The notes under the pieces were generated by a model. The model did not search any database, was not told the DNA's origin, and was given only the letters and a program-made list of their open reading frames with translations. Source: Paenilisteria newyorkensis (GTDB lineage Bacteria; Bacillota; Bacilli; Lactobacillales; Listeriaceae). Taken from it: a stretch of 64,000 nt of DNA. The DNA lies in contig NZ_JNFB01000011.1 of assembly GCF_000766145.1 (NCBI RefSeq), forward strand, positions 1-64,000, written 5' to 3'. The position numbers and the translations under genes were made by a program. Positions 25,575 through 34,635 of this stretch are shown in pieces; positions within the stretch are counted from its first letter, which is position 1, and every line of letters begins with the position of its first letter.

Positions 25575-25746
25575 GCAAGTTCGGCTTAATATTTTGGGAT
25601 GTATAGTTGCGGGGATTATTGGTTGCTTGATTTTTATTCCGGATTACGGTTTTTCGGATATGTATCGCATTCTTATTTTTATCGCTGTTTTTATGGTCTA
25701 TTTTTATTGTAATAAGTATATCCGTGAACGAAGAAAAGATAAATAG
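25567..25746 (+). CDS. Small two-helix membrane protein
   Basis: 59 residues from the ATG at 25567, which follows GAGGAG and overlaps the stop of the lipoprotein gene. Two membrane helices (LNILGCIVAGIIGCLIFI and ILIFIAVFMVYFYC) separated by a short loop, with a basic tail RERRKDK. Unknown function; the coupling suggests it works with the lipoprotein. Confidence 0.65.
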   Translation: MTRQVRLNILGCIVAGIIGCLIFIPDYGFSDMYRILIFIAVFMVYFYCNKYIRERRKDK

Positions 25747-25754
25747 TATGTGAG

Positions 25755-25790
25755 AAAACCCACCGAATCAATCGTGAATCGGTGGGTTTT
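25755..25790. terminator. Bidirectional terminator
   Basis: Perfect arms AAAACCCACCGATTCA-type: AAAACCCACCGAATCA (25755-25770) against the inverted copy ending GGTGGGTTTT. The stop codon of the minus-strand DUF817 gene (25768) lies inside the left arm. Confidence 0.85.
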
Positions 25791-26550
25791 CGCGGTCTTT
25801 TTTGAGAAATTTCAGTTCGGCGATAATCATGATACTGATGATGATAAGCAGGTACCAGCTGGTGATTTTGCCGAAGCCGACGAGTCGCCAGGTGACTTCT
25901 TGGTCAGGGTAGTACCAGGCGCCGAAGAAGCTGGCGATGTTTTCTGCGACCCAGATGAAGAATGCGATGAGCAGGAAGGACAGGGATAGTGGCATCCTCA
26001 GGCGTTTGTCGCCGACTGTGAAGGATACGACGGTGCGCAGGAACAGAATTAGGACGGCGATAATGAGTATGTAGCGCAAGTCCCAGATGTAATGATGGGT
26101 GAAAAAGTTGAGGTAAATCGCGGCGCAAAGGATGATGACGTAGCTGCTTTTGGGCCAATTTTTGACGGTGAGATCGAAGCGTTTCCAGGCTTGGCAAATG
26201 TAACTGGCGACGCTTGAGTACATGAAGCCGCTGTAAAGTGGGACGCCGAGAATTTTTGTGTAAGCGTCTTCTGGATAGGCCCAGGACCCCATCTGGATTT
26301 TGTAGATTTCAAGAACGAGACCGATGATGTGAAAAAGCATGATGACTTTGAGTTCGTCCCACGTTTCGAGGCCGAATTTGATCAAAAGTAATTGGGCGAT
26401 GATGCAGATGATGAGCAGTAAATCGTACCTTGGAAGGAAGGGAATATTGACGTATTTGGAAAAGGCGAGCGAGAGAAAAATGATGGCTGGGAAGATGCAA
26501 CAGAGTATTTGTGTCCAGGTGAATTGCCAGAGCAGGGATAGGAAACGCAT
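25768..26550 (-). CDS. DUF817 family membrane protein
   Basis: 260 residues, eight predicted membrane helices. It has the conserved stretch FGLETWDELKVIMLFHIIGL, then GSWAYPEDAY, PLYSGFMYSSVASY and AENIASFFGAWYYPDQE of the DUF817 family (B. subtilis YoaT). The function is unknown. GGAGGT precedes the ATG. It is the last gene of the minus-strand run modB-modC-mobA-DUF817, though only spacing links it to molybdenum metabolism. Confidence 0.85.
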   Translation of the reverse strand: MRFLSLLWQFTWTQILCCIFPAIIFLSLAFSKYVNIPFLPRYDLLLIICIIAQLLLIKFGLETWDELKVIMLFHIIGLVLEIYKIQMGSWAYPEDAYTKILGVPLYSGFMYSSVASYICQAWKRFDLTVKNWPKSSYVIILCAAIYLNFFTHHYIWDLRYILIIAVLILFLRTVVSFTVGDKRLRMPLSLSFLLIAFFIWVAENIASFFGAWYYPDQEVTWRLVGFGKITSWYLLIIISIMIIAELKFLKKDRENPPIHD

Positions 26551-26571
26551 GTGGTACCTCCAGAAGAATGA

Positions 26572-27129
26572 TTATTTGTAGTTTCTATTTTGGAATGGGG
26601 TGTCGCTTGGAAAAAGGTGTTTTTGTGTGCCGATGGTTTGTAATAATTGCCGAATGCGAAGGTTATCTGCGCGTAACATGGCCTCGATTTCGTTTTTGCA
26701 AGGGGGGATGCAGGCTGTTAGGTAGTGTTGCGCGGTCTCGGTTGCGGCATAGGCATTTCCCTGATGGATGAGCTCGGCGAAAATGGCGGTCGTTATGTGT
26801 GGTGTGTCGGTTGGTGAGAGTAGGTAGTGATCGTAATTGCTGGCGTTCATGACTGCGTGAATGCCGCCGAGTGGTCCTTTGTCGACGAACGGTTCTTGGT
26901 CGGTTAGGACGGTTGTTGTGCCGTCGTGGAATAGTGCTTGGATGCTTGGGAATAGGCGTTGATTCGTGACGATGAAGACGTGATCGACAAGTGGGCGCAT
27001 TTTATCGGCGGTTTGTTCAACCCATGTCGGCGAGCCGGGTGTTTCTTTGTACAGCGCTTTATCTTCGCCGAAACGTCGGGAATTTCCACCTGCGAGTACG
27101 ATACCTGCGATTGTTTTAGTTTTTGACAA
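26572..27129 (-). CDS. mobA: Molybdenum cofactor guanylyltransferase MobA
   Basis: 185 residues from a TTG at 27129; an in-frame ATG three codons upstream (27138) sits almost on the AAAGGATGG ribosome site, so the TTG has the better spacing. The signature IVLAGGNSRRFGEDKAL marks the nucleotidyltransferase fold; DQEPFVDKGPLGGI and SPTDTPHI follow. It adds GMP to molybdopterin to give the guanine dinucleotide cofactor that NarG needs. It overlaps modC. Confidence 0.92.
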   Translation of the reverse strand: MSKTKTIAGIVLAGGNSRRFGEDKALYKETPGSPTWVEQTADKMRPLVDHVFIVTNQRLFPSIQALFHDGTTTVLTDQEPFVDKGPLGGIHAVMNASNYDHYLLSPTDTPHITTAIFAELIHQGNAYAATETAQHYLTACIPPCKNEIEAMLRADNLRIRQLLQTIGTQKHLFPSDTPFQNRNYK

Positions 27130-27766
27130 GGCGACCATCCTTTATCTTTAAAATTTCGCCTGTGAGGGAGGCGGCTTCTTGGTGATAATGGGTGACAAAG
27201 ATGACAGGAATGTCGAAATCGCGCGCCATTTGGCCAACGAGTTCGATACAGATGTTGCGCGTATCTTCGTCAAGACCATTAAATGGTTCGTCTAAAAGTA
27301 GTAGGTTCGGATTGATAATCATCGCACGAGCCATGGCTACGCGTTGTTTTTCACCGCCGGATAATTTCTGAACGGAGGAAAAAAGGAGATGGGAAATCTG
27401 TAAGTAATCGCTTATTTTGCGGACTTGTTGCTTGATTTCGGCGCGATTTTTTTTGTTGACGGTTAGGCCGAATGCGATGTTTTGAAAGACGTTCATATTT
27501 GGAAAGAGGGCTAGATTTTGGAAGAGGTAGCCGACTTTGCGAGCAGCGGTTGGAACGGTGATATCACTATATGTATCGTCCCAAGCGGTGTTGCCAAATT
27601 CGATGATGCCTTCGTCGATTTTTTTGAGGCCGCTGATGCATTGAAATAGGGTAGATTTGCCGGAGCCGCTAGAGCCCATAATGGCGGTGATTGGCGCGAC
27701 GAAATCGTAGTTGATATCAAGGTCGTGAAAGGGTAGTTTCTTTTTGAATTTTAAGCGTAGTCCCAT
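27116..27766 (-). CDS. modC: Molybdate ABC transporter ATP-binding protein
   Basis: 216 residues. Walker A GSSGSGKST, signature LSGGEKQRVAMARA, Walker B LLLLDEPFNGLD, and the switch histidine in VTHYHQ. It stops after the ABC core and lacks the C-terminal TOBE (molybdate-binding) domain seen in E. coli ModC. It powers uptake of molybdate with ModB (3 bases upstream) and the lipoprotein ModA encoded at 36879. Confidence 0.9.
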   Translation of the reverse strand: MGLRLKFKKKLPFHDLDINYDFVAPITAIMGSSGSGKSTLFQCISGLKKIDEGIIEFGNTAWDDTYSDITVPTAARKVGYLFQNLALFPNMNVFQNIAFGLTVNKKNRAEIKQQVRKISDYLQISHLLFSSVQKLSGGEKQRVAMARAMIINPNLLLLDEPFNGLDEDTRNICIELVGQMARDFDIPVIFVTHYHQEAASLTGEILKIKDGRLVKN

Positions 27767-27769
27767 GGG

Positions 27770-28441
27770 TTACATTCCTCTCGTTAAGTTGGTTTGGCGG
27801 ACGGTCAGGATGTGGATGATCATTAGCGCGAAAATGCCGATGATAACATTGATGAGTCCAAGATAAATGGCTGTGCGCATGTTGCCTTGTTGGACCATGA
27901 AGTAAATACTGGAGGCAATGGTATTGGTTTTTCCTTCGATGTAACCGGCGACCATGAGGCTTGCTCCGAATTCACCCATTGCCCGGCAAAAACTAAGTAA
28001 AATCCCTGCTAAAATTGGTTGCCAGCAGTTTGGTAGGATAATTTTTAAAAAGATAGTTCTGGCGTTGGCTGACAGGGTTTGTGCGGCCCAGACGAGGTCG
28101 TGATCGATGGAGAGAAACGCGCTTTTTAGGCCTTGGTACATAATTGGTAAAATGATGATCGTTGTTGCGATAACGGCACCGGCGAGCGTGAAGATGAAGC
28201 TATAGTTGAAGTTATTCCATAAAAAGGCGCCGAGAAGATCGTTTTTTCCGAACAGATTGAGTAGAATCAGGCCTACAACGGTTGGCGGTAAAACGAGTGG
28301 TAGCAGGATGATGATCTCAATGATGAGTTGAAATCGTGATTTGCGGTTCGCGAAGTAGTAGCTGAGTGGGAGCATGGTGAGGAACGCGAGAAGTGTGGAT
28401 GCAAACGCGATGATAAGTGAGTGTAGGACTGGTGTTAGCAT
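27770..28441 (-). CDS. modB: Molybdate ABC transporter permease
   Basis: 223 residues from the ATG at 28441, preceded by GGAGG. Upstream in-frame codons fall in an intergenic repeat and are not coding. Five membrane helices; the ABC-permease EAA loop is LSANARTIFLKIILPNCWQPI, with PLVLPPTVVGLILL and RAMGEFGASLMVAG as in ModB/CysT proteins. It forms the channel of ModABC. Confidence 0.92.
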   Translation of the reverse strand: MLTPVLHSLIIAFASTLLAFLTMLPLSYYFANRKSRFQLIIEIIILLPLVLPPTVVGLILLNLFGKNDLLGAFLWNNFNYSFIFTLAGAVIATTIIILPIMYQGLKSAFLSIDHDLVWAAQTLSANARTIFLKIILPNCWQPILAGILLSFCRAMGEFGASLMVAGYIEGKTNTIASSIYFMVQQGNMRTAIYLGLINVIIGIFALMIIHILTVRQTNLTRGM

Positions 28442-28458
28442 AATTGTTGAACCTCCGA

Positions 28459-28584
28459 TCAAGCGCGCCGACAAGGGCTCATTTCCGTCGTTAAAAACTC
28501 TGTTCCGATGCTCGAGTGCAAATCGCACATTCCGCTTCGGTACTCGCTTTTGCCTAGGAACTAAACCCTTGTCGGCGCGCTTGA
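28459..28584. repeat. Intergenic stem-loop repeat, family C copy 2
   Basis: 19-base perfect terminal inverted repeats (TCAAGCGCGCCGACAAGGG and its complement) enclose an interior related to copy 1 at 24548 (CGTCGTTAAAAACTCTGTTC, then CGGTACTCGCTTTTGCCTAG). It occupies the modB leader between modB and the narG promoter. Confidence 0.7.
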
Positions 28585-28708
28585 AGTTTGGTGGGACAGA
28601 ATGAAAACCTGGATAATGGTCTGCGGATTGATTTTTTATGTATTCCTTCTCTATTATGTTATGCGAATCATGCATTGTCAAAGAATATTAGTCGCGAAAA
28701 TATAGGGA

Positions 28709-28735
28709 TTCTCCCGATGCGCGGAAATGGGAGAA
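28709..28735. promoter_or_regulatory. Inverted repeat upstream of narG
   Basis: TTCTCCC and GGGAGAA, 13 bases apart, about 40 bases upstream of the narG -10 region. Its position would suit an activator or repressor site in the modB-narG divergent region. The regulator is unknown. Confidence 0.3.
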
Positions 28736-28775
28736 GTTGTACTATCGGATTAGATAGGAATTTTACTGTTTTTCT

Positions 28776-28793
28776 TTGTGAATATAATAACAA
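28776..28793 (+). promoter_or_regulatory. Rex-like box over the narG -10 element
   Basis: TTGTGAATATAATAACAA matches the Rex pattern TTGTGAAWWWWTTCACAA at 16 of 18 positions. It covers the likely narG -10 (TATAAT, 28783-28788), so a bound repressor would block RNA polymerase. Rex releases DNA when NADH is high, as under oxygen lack. No good -35 is seen. Confidence 0.4.
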
Positions 28794-28810
28794 AAATGAG
28801 GTGGTACATA

Positions 28811-31800
28811 GTGAGGAAAAAAGGTTTGCGGTTCTTTAAACGGACGGAGAAATTTAATGGTAACTGGACGGTGATGGAGGAGAAAAGCCGGGCTTGGGAG
28901 AAGATGTATCGGGATCGTTGGAGTCATGATAAAGTGGTTCGCACGACGCATGGTGTCAATTGTACGGGTTCGTGTAGTTGGCAGGTTTTCGTGAAGAACG
29001 GGATTATTACGTGGGAAAATCAGGCGACGGATTACCCGAGTTGTGGGCCGGACATGCCGGAATTTGAACCCCGTGGCTGTCCGCGTGGCGCGAGTTTTTC
29101 GTGGTATGAGTATAGTCCGTTACGTGTGAAATATCCGTATGTGCGCGGGAAATTGTGGCGTTTATGGCAAAATGCGTTGAAGCAGTACGGGGACCCGATT
29201 AAGGCTTGGGCGAGTATTGTGGAAGATCCTGAGAAGGCGGATAGTTACAAGAGTGCGCGTGGTAAGGGTGGACAGATTCGTGTGACTTGGCAGGAAGCGT
29301 ATTATATGGTTGCGGCGATGCTTATTTATACGATTAAGAAATATGGACCGGATCGCTTGGCTGGGTTTACGCCGATTCCTGCGATGTCGATGATTAGTTA
29401 TGCGGCTGGGTCGCGGTTTTTGACGCTGCTCGGTGGTGAAATGTTGAGTTTTTATGATTGGTATGCGGATTTACCGCCTGCTTCTCCGCAAATTTGGGGT
29501 GAGCAGACGGACGTGCCGGAATCGAGTGACTGGTATAATGCGGGTTACATTATGATGTGGGGCTCGAATGTGCCGCTGACTCGGACGCCGGATGCGCATT
29601 TTATGACGGAAGTTCGTTATAAGGGGACGAAGGTTGTTGCGGTTGCGCCGGATTATGCGGAGAACGTGAAGTTTGCGGATAATTGGTTGGCGCCGAATCC
29701 TGGGACGGATGCTGCTCTTGCGCAAGCGATGACGCATGTTATTTTGAAGGAGTTTTATGTGGAACGCGCGGAATCGCAGTTTATTGATTATGCGAAACAG
29801 TTTACGGATTTGCCGTTTTTGCTGTTGCTTGATCAGACGGATAAGGGCTTGACGCCGGGTCGTTTCTTGCGTGAGGACGATTTGCATGCGGGGCTTGAGA
29901 AGGCGGCTAATGCGGATTGGAAAACGTGTTTGATTGATGAGACGACGGGCGAGATTGTGGTTCCGAATGGGACGATGGGTCAGCGCTGGGAAGAGGGCGT
30001 GAAGTGGAACTTGTCGCTTGCACGTGAGGATGGTTCTGTGATTGCGCCTGCGATGACGGTTGGCTTGGATCGGATCGATACGGTTGCGTTTCCTTATTTT
30101 GATAATACGGGGAATGGGATTTTTGAACGGGAATTGCCGGTTCGGGAAATTACGCTGGCGGATGGTTCGAAGCGCTTAGTTGCGACGGTTTATGATGTGA
30201 TGTTGAGTCAGTATGGTGTGGCGCGGCATGATGGGGACACGATGGCGGCGCGTGGATTGGATGATGCGGAAAGCTTGTATACGCCGGCTTGGCAGGAACC
30301 GATTACGGGTGTGAAGGCGGATATTGTGACGCAGATTGCGCGTGAGTTTGCGCAGAATGCGATTGATACGGGTGGTCGTTCGATGATCATCATGGGCGCG
30401 GGAATTAATCACTGGTTTAATAGTGACACGATTTACCGCTCGATCTTGAACTTGGTTATTTTGACGGCATCGCAAGGCGTGAATGGCGGAGGCTGGGCGC
30501 ATTATGTTGGTCAGGAGAAATGTCGTCCGATTGAGGGCTGGCAAACAGTGGCTTTTGCGAAGGATTGGCAGGGCGCGGTGAGACAGCAGAACGCGACGAG
30601 TTTCTGGTATTTTGCGACGGATCAGTGGCGTTATGAGGAGATGGACACGGATGCTTTGAAGTCTCCACTGGCGCAAAAAACGAGCTATAAACACCCGGCG
30701 GATTACAATGTGTTGGCGGCGAGACTTGGTTGGTTGCCTTCGTATCCGCAGTTTAACAAGAATAGTTTGCTGTTCGCGGCTGAAAATAAGGACAAATCGG
30801 ATGCGGAAATCGTGTCGGGTATTGTCGAGGATTTGAAATCGGAGAAATTGCAGTTTGCGGTGGAAGATCCGGATAATCCTGTGAACTTCCCGCGTGGTCT
30901 TTTTGTATGGCGCTCGAACCTTGTTTCTTCTAGTGGAAAAGGGCAGGAGTACTTTATGAAGCATTTGTTTGGAACGACGAATAATTTGTTGTCGACGCCA
31001 AATGATGAGTTCAAGCCGGAGGAAATGGTGTGGCGTGATGAGGAAACGGAAGGAAAACTGGACTTGATGGTGACGCTTGATTTCCGGATGACGGCGACGC
31101 CAATTTATTCGGATGTGGTGCTTCCTGCTGCGACGTGGTATGAGAAGACGGATATTTCGAGTACGGATATGCATCCTTTTGTGCATCCATTTAACCCGGC
31201 GATTAGCCCGCTTTGGGAGTCGAAATCGGATTGGAATATTTTCAAGGATTTGAGTCAGACGTTTTCTGAGATGGCGAAGGATCACTTGCATGAGGTGCAG
31301 CGGGATGTGATTATGTTGCCGCTGAACCATGATTCGCAGATGGAGATTTCGCAGCCTTATGGTGAGATTAAGGATTGGAAAAAAGGCGAGGTTGAGGCGA
31401 TTCCAGGTAAGACGATGCCGCATTTCCAATTTGTAGAGCGTGATTATACGCAGATTTACGATAAATTTATTACGCTTGGTCCAAATGTGGGAACGGGCAA
31501 GGTTGGCGCGCATGGGACGCAGTTCTCGGTCGCGGAGGAATATGAGGAAATGAAAGGCATCAACGGGGTTTATGAGGATGACTCGATTAAGAACGGGATG
31601 CCAATTATGGAGTCGGAACGGCAGGCGGCGAATGCGATTCTGCATATTTCTAGTGCGACGAACGGGAAGGTTGCGGTTCGGGCTTGGGAAGTGGCGGAGG
31701 ACGCGACGGGAATGGAGCTTAGTCATTTAGCGAAGCCACGCGAGGCGGAGCGGATTACATTCCAAAGCATTACGGCGCAACCGCGTGAAGTGATTCCGAC

Positions 31801-32482
31801 GCCAGTATTTACGGGTTCGAATACGGATGGCAAGCGTTATTCGCCATTTACGACGAACATTGAGCATTTGGTGCCATTCCGGACGCTGACTGGGAGACAA
31901 CATTTTTATATTGATCACGAGATGTTTTTACAATATGGGGAAGCGTTGCCGGTGTATAAGCCGACATTGCCACCGCAAGTTTTTGCACCACGTGATAAGG
32001 AGATTGTGGAGACGCCGGATACGATTGTGTTGCGCTATTTGACGCCGCACGGTAAGTGGAATATTCACAGTATGTACCAAGATAATCAGCATATGTTGAC
32101 GCTTTTCCGTGGTGGCCCGAACGTGTGGATCAACCATGAAGACGCAGAAGCTGGCAAAATTAAAGACAATGACTGGCTCGAAGTTTATAACCGAAATGGT
32201 GTGGTAACGGCGCGTGCGGTTGTTAGTCACAGAATGCCTAAAGGAACGATGTACATGTATCACGCGCAAGACCGTCATATCAACGTTCCAGGCACTTCGA
32301 TTACAGGAACGCGAGGCGGTAGTCACAATGCGCCGACGAAAATCCACGTGAAACCAACACAAATGGTTGGTGGATATGCACAACTTAGCTACGGTTTTAA
32401 CTATTATGGACCAATTGGAAATCAGCGGGATCTCTATGTTGCTGTCCGGAAACTGAACGAGGTGAATTGGCTTGAAGATTAA
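28811..32482 (+). CDS. narG: Respiratory nitrate reductase alpha subunit
   Basis: 1223 residues from the GTG at 28811; GAGGTGG lies 6 bases upstream, while an in-frame start 33 bases earlier has no ribosome site. Membrane-bound NarG: the FS0 [4Fe-4S] ligands are His47, Cys51, Cys55 (HGVNCTGSCSW) and Cys90 (PRGCPRGASFSW). Further family blocks include WGSNVPLTRTPDAHF, VAVAPDYAENVKFAD, GGWAHYVGQEKCRP and the C-terminal RGGSHNAPTKIHVKPT. It reduces nitrate to nitrite at a bis-MGD molybdenum centre on the cytoplasmic face. Confidence 0.97.
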   Translation: MRKKGLRFFKRTEKFNGNWTVMEEKSRAWEKMYRDRWSHDKVVRTTHGVNCTGSCSWQVFVKNGIITWENQATDYPSCGPDMPEFEPRGCPRGASFSWYEYSPLRVKYPYVRGKLWRLWQNALKQYGDPIKAWASIVEDPEKADSYKSARGKGGQIRVTWQEAYYMVAAMLIYTIKKYGPDRLAGFTPIPAMSMISYAAGSRFLTLLGGEMLSFYDWYADLPPASPQIWGEQTDVPESSDWYNAGYIMMWGSNVPLTRTPDAHFMTEVRYKGTKVVAVAPDYAENVKFADNWLAPNPGTDAALAQAMTHVILKEFYVERAESQFIDYAKQFTDLPFLLLLDQTDKGLTPGRFLREDDLHAGLEKAANADWKTCLIDETTGEIVVPNGTMGQRWEEGVKWNLSLAREDGSVIAPAMTVGLDRIDTVAFPYFDNTGNGIFERELPVREITLADGSKRLVATVYDVMLSQYGVARHDGDTMAARGLDDAESLYTPAWQEPITGVKADIVTQIAREFAQNAIDTGGRSMIIMGAGINHWFNSDTIYRSILNLVILTASQGVNGGGWAHYVGQEKCRPIEGWQTVAFAKDWQGAVRQQNATSFWYFATDQWRYEEMDTDALKSPLAQKTSYKHPADYNVLAARLGWLPSYPQFNKNSLLFAAENKDKSDAEIVSGIVEDLKSEKLQFAVEDPDNPVNFPRGLFVWRSNLVSSSGKGQEYFMKHLFGTTNNLLSTPNDEFKPEEMVWRDEETEGKLDLMVTLDFRMTATPIYSDVVLPAATWYEKTDISSTDMHPFVHPFNPAISPLWESKSDWNIFKDLSQTFSEMAKDHLHEVQRDVIMLPLNHDSQMEISQPYGEIKDWKKGEVEAIPGKTMPHFQFVERDYTQIYDKFITLGPNVGTGKVGAHGTQFSVAEEYEEMKGINGVYEDDSIKNGMPIMESERQAANAILHISSATNGKVAVRAWEVAEDATGMELSHLAKPREAERITFQSITAQPREVIPTPVFTGSNTDGKRYSPFTTNIEHLVPFRTLTGRQHFYIDHEMFLQYGEALPVYKPTLPPQVFAPRDKEIVETPDTIVLRYLTPHGKWNIHSMYQDNQHMLTLFRGGPNVWINHEDAEAGKIKDNDWLEVYNRNGVVTARAVVSHRMPKGTMYMYHAQDRHINVPGTSITGTRGGSHNAPTKIHVKPTQMVGGYAQLSYGFNYYGPIGNQRDLYVAVRKLNEVNWLED

Positions 32483-34067
32483 AGCACAAGTAGGAATGGT
32501 AATGAATCTAGATAAATGCATCGGCTGCCATACGTGTAGTGTGACGTGTAAAAATACGTGGACAAACCGCCCTGGTGCCGAGTATATCTGGTTTAATAAT
32601 GTCGAAACGAAGCCCGGTATCGGTTATCCGAAACAATGGGAAGACCAAGAACGCTACAAAGGCGGCTGGAAACTGAAAAAAGGGAAATTGGAGCTTGCGG
32701 CTGGTTCGAAGTGGAATAAAGTTATGCTTGGGAAAATTTTCTACAATCCAGATATGCCGGAATTAAAGGATTATTATGAGCCGTGGACGTACAATTACGA
32801 TACACTTTTCACGCCGAAAGAGAAGAAAAACCAACCGGTGGCGCGTCCAAAATCCGTGATTACAGGCAAGAACATGGAAATCGAATGGGGCCCAAACTGG
32901 GAGGATGATTTGGCGGGAGCACCAACCACGATGCCGCTTGATCCGAACATGAAAAACATCGAAACGGAGATAAAAACCAATTTTGAGACAGCGTTTATGA
33001 TGTATTTGCCGCGTTTGTGCGAGCATTGTTTGAATCCTTCTTGCGTGGCGTCGTGTCCGAGTGGCGCGATGTATAAACGCGATGAAGACGGAATTGTTTT
33101 GGTTGACCAGGAAGCGTGTCGTGGCTGGCGCTATTGCATGACTGGTTGTCCGTATAAAAAAGTATATTTCAACTGGAAAACGAATAAGGCGGAGAAATGC
33201 ACGTTCTGTTTCCCGCGTATCGAGGCTGGTTTGCCAACGGTTTGTTCGGAGACGTGTACAGGTCGGATTCGCTATCTTGGCGTCATGCTGTACGATGCGG
33301 ATGGCGTGAAAGAAGCGGCTTCTGTAGAGGACGAGAAGGAGTTGTATCAAAAACAGCTTGACTTGTTCCTTGATCCGAATGATCCAGCGGTGATTGAGCA
33401 GGCGCGCAAAGACGGTATTAAAGAAGATTGGATTAAGGCAGCGCAGAATTCTCCTGTTTACAAAATGGCGAAGGAATACAAGATTGCGTTCCCGCTGCAT
33501 CCAGAATACCGCACGATGCCAATGGTTTGGTACGTGCCGCCACTTTCGCCAATCATGAACTATTTTGAAGGGAAAGATTCGATTAATAATCCGGATATGA
33601 TTTTCCCGGCGATTGATGAAATGCGGATTCCTGTTGATTATTTGGCGAGTTTGCTGACGGCGGGAAATACGGATGTGATTAAGACGTCGCTACAAAAAAT
33701 GGCGATGATGAGGATGTATATGCGTGCTGTGAGCTCTGGTAAGGAGTTTGATACGGAGAAATTGGCGCGAATCGGGATGACGGAGCAGGAAGTGAAGAAA
33801 ATGTATCGTCTGCTTGCGATTGCGAAATATGAGGATCGTTTTGTGATTCCGGCGAGTCATAAAGAGGATTACATCGATACGTATAAAGCGCAAGGTTCAT
33901 CTGGCTTTTCGGAGGACGTTTGTGGTGGTTGTAGTTTGGCGGATCAGATTAATAAGCCGGATGTTACGAATACACCAATGCCGATGGGAAATAGTACGCA
34001 GCAGCCTTCGAAATCCACGCAGGATATGTATGAAGAAAGTTTTTATGGGGGGATTTGGCGTGATTAA
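32472..34067 (+). CDS. narH: Respiratory nitrate reductase beta subunit
   Basis: 531 residues from a TTG at 32472 overlapping the narG end; GAGGTG precedes it. Four cysteine clusters for the iron-sulfur wire are present: CIGCHTCSVTC, CEHCLNPSCVASC, CRGWRYCMTGC (with Trp in place of one Cys, the [3Fe-4S] cluster) and CTFCFPRIEAGLPTVCSETC. It carries electrons from NarI to NarG. A cysteine-rich spot near the C-terminus (CGGCSL) is additional and of unknown meaning. Confidence 0.97.
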   Translation: MKIKAQVGMVMNLDKCIGCHTCSVTCKNTWTNRPGAEYIWFNNVETKPGIGYPKQWEDQERYKGGWKLKKGKLELAAGSKWNKVMLGKIFYNPDMPELKDYYEPWTYNYDTLFTPKEKKNQPVARPKSVITGKNMEIEWGPNWEDDLAGAPTTMPLDPNMKNIETEIKTNFETAFMMYLPRLCEHCLNPSCVASCPSGAMYKRDEDGIVLVDQEACRGWRYCMTGCPYKKVYFNWKTNKAEKCTFCFPRIEAGLPTVCSETCTGRIRYLGVMLYDADGVKEAASVEDEKELYQKQLDLFLDPNDPAVIEQARKDGIKEDWIKAAQNSPVYKMAKEYKIAFPLHPEYRTMPMVWYVPPLSPIMNYFEGKDSINNPDMIFPAIDEMRIPVDYLASLLTAGNTDVIKTSLQKMAMMRMYMRAVSSGKEFDTEKLARIGMTEQEVKKMYRLLAIAKYEDRFVIPASHKEDYIDTYKAQGSSGFSEDVCGGCSLADQINKPDVTNTPMPMGNSTQQPSKSTQDMYEESFYGGIWRD

Positions 34068-34635
34068 TTATGCCTTGCTAGACGAGAAACGCGCTGTTTT
34101 TGGCGCTATTTCGGCAGTGTTGTCGTATCCTGAAAAACGCTTTATTAATGATCGGTTTCTACTTTTAGAAACGTTTGAAAATCCTAAAACGCTGGCATTG
34201 ATAACAGCGTTTTGGGAGGAAATTTCTGCGCTGACTTTGGGTGAGATTACAGAAACATATGTGGACACGTTTGATTTTAATAAAAAGACGACGCTTTACA
34301 TGACGTTTTACAAGTTTGAGGATGCGCGGGAACGTGGGCAGATGTTGGCGAAGTTGAAGGTGCTTTACGAGATGTTTGGTTTGTTGCCGGATGATGCAGA
34401 GTTGACGGATTATTTGCCACTGATGCTTGAGTTTATTGATGCGGGTGATTGGTATCTGGATGAGCGTTCTGGTGATAGTATTGAGCTTTTGATTGGCGTG
34501 ATTGAAGACGGTTCGTATCATTTGCTTCAGGCGCTTGAAGAGGCGGGAAATCCATATCGGTTTGTGATTGAGGCAATGCGGAATGAATTGCGCGTTTGCG
34601 TGAAACAGGGAGAGGAGAAGCAGCATGTGGAATAA
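34060..34635 (+). CDS. narJ: Nitrate reductase molybdenum cofactor assembly chaperone
   Basis: 191 residues from the GTG at 34060, which follows GGGGGG and overlaps narH by eight bases; an ATG 30 bases upstream would add MKKVFMGGFG. All-helical TorD/NarJ-type chaperone: LDEKRAVFGAISAVLSYPE, then DTFDFNKKTTLYMTFYKFED, RERGQMLAKLK, and DYLPLMLEFID. It holds apo-NarGH until cofactor insertion. Confidence 0.92.
   Translation: MINYALLDEKRAVFGAISAVLSYPEKRFINDRFLLLETFENPKTLALITAFWEEISALTLGEITETYVDTFDFNKKTTLYMTFYKFEDARERGQMLAKLKVLYEMFGLLPDDAELTDYLPLMLEFIDAGDWYLDERSGDSIELLIGVIEDGSYHLLQALEEAGNPYRFVIEAMRNELRVCVKQGEEKQHVE

Noticed and set aside
28442..28681. 80-codon N-terminal extension of modB
   Set aside because: It runs through the inverted-repeat element; GGAGG and ATG at 28441 give a normal ModB.
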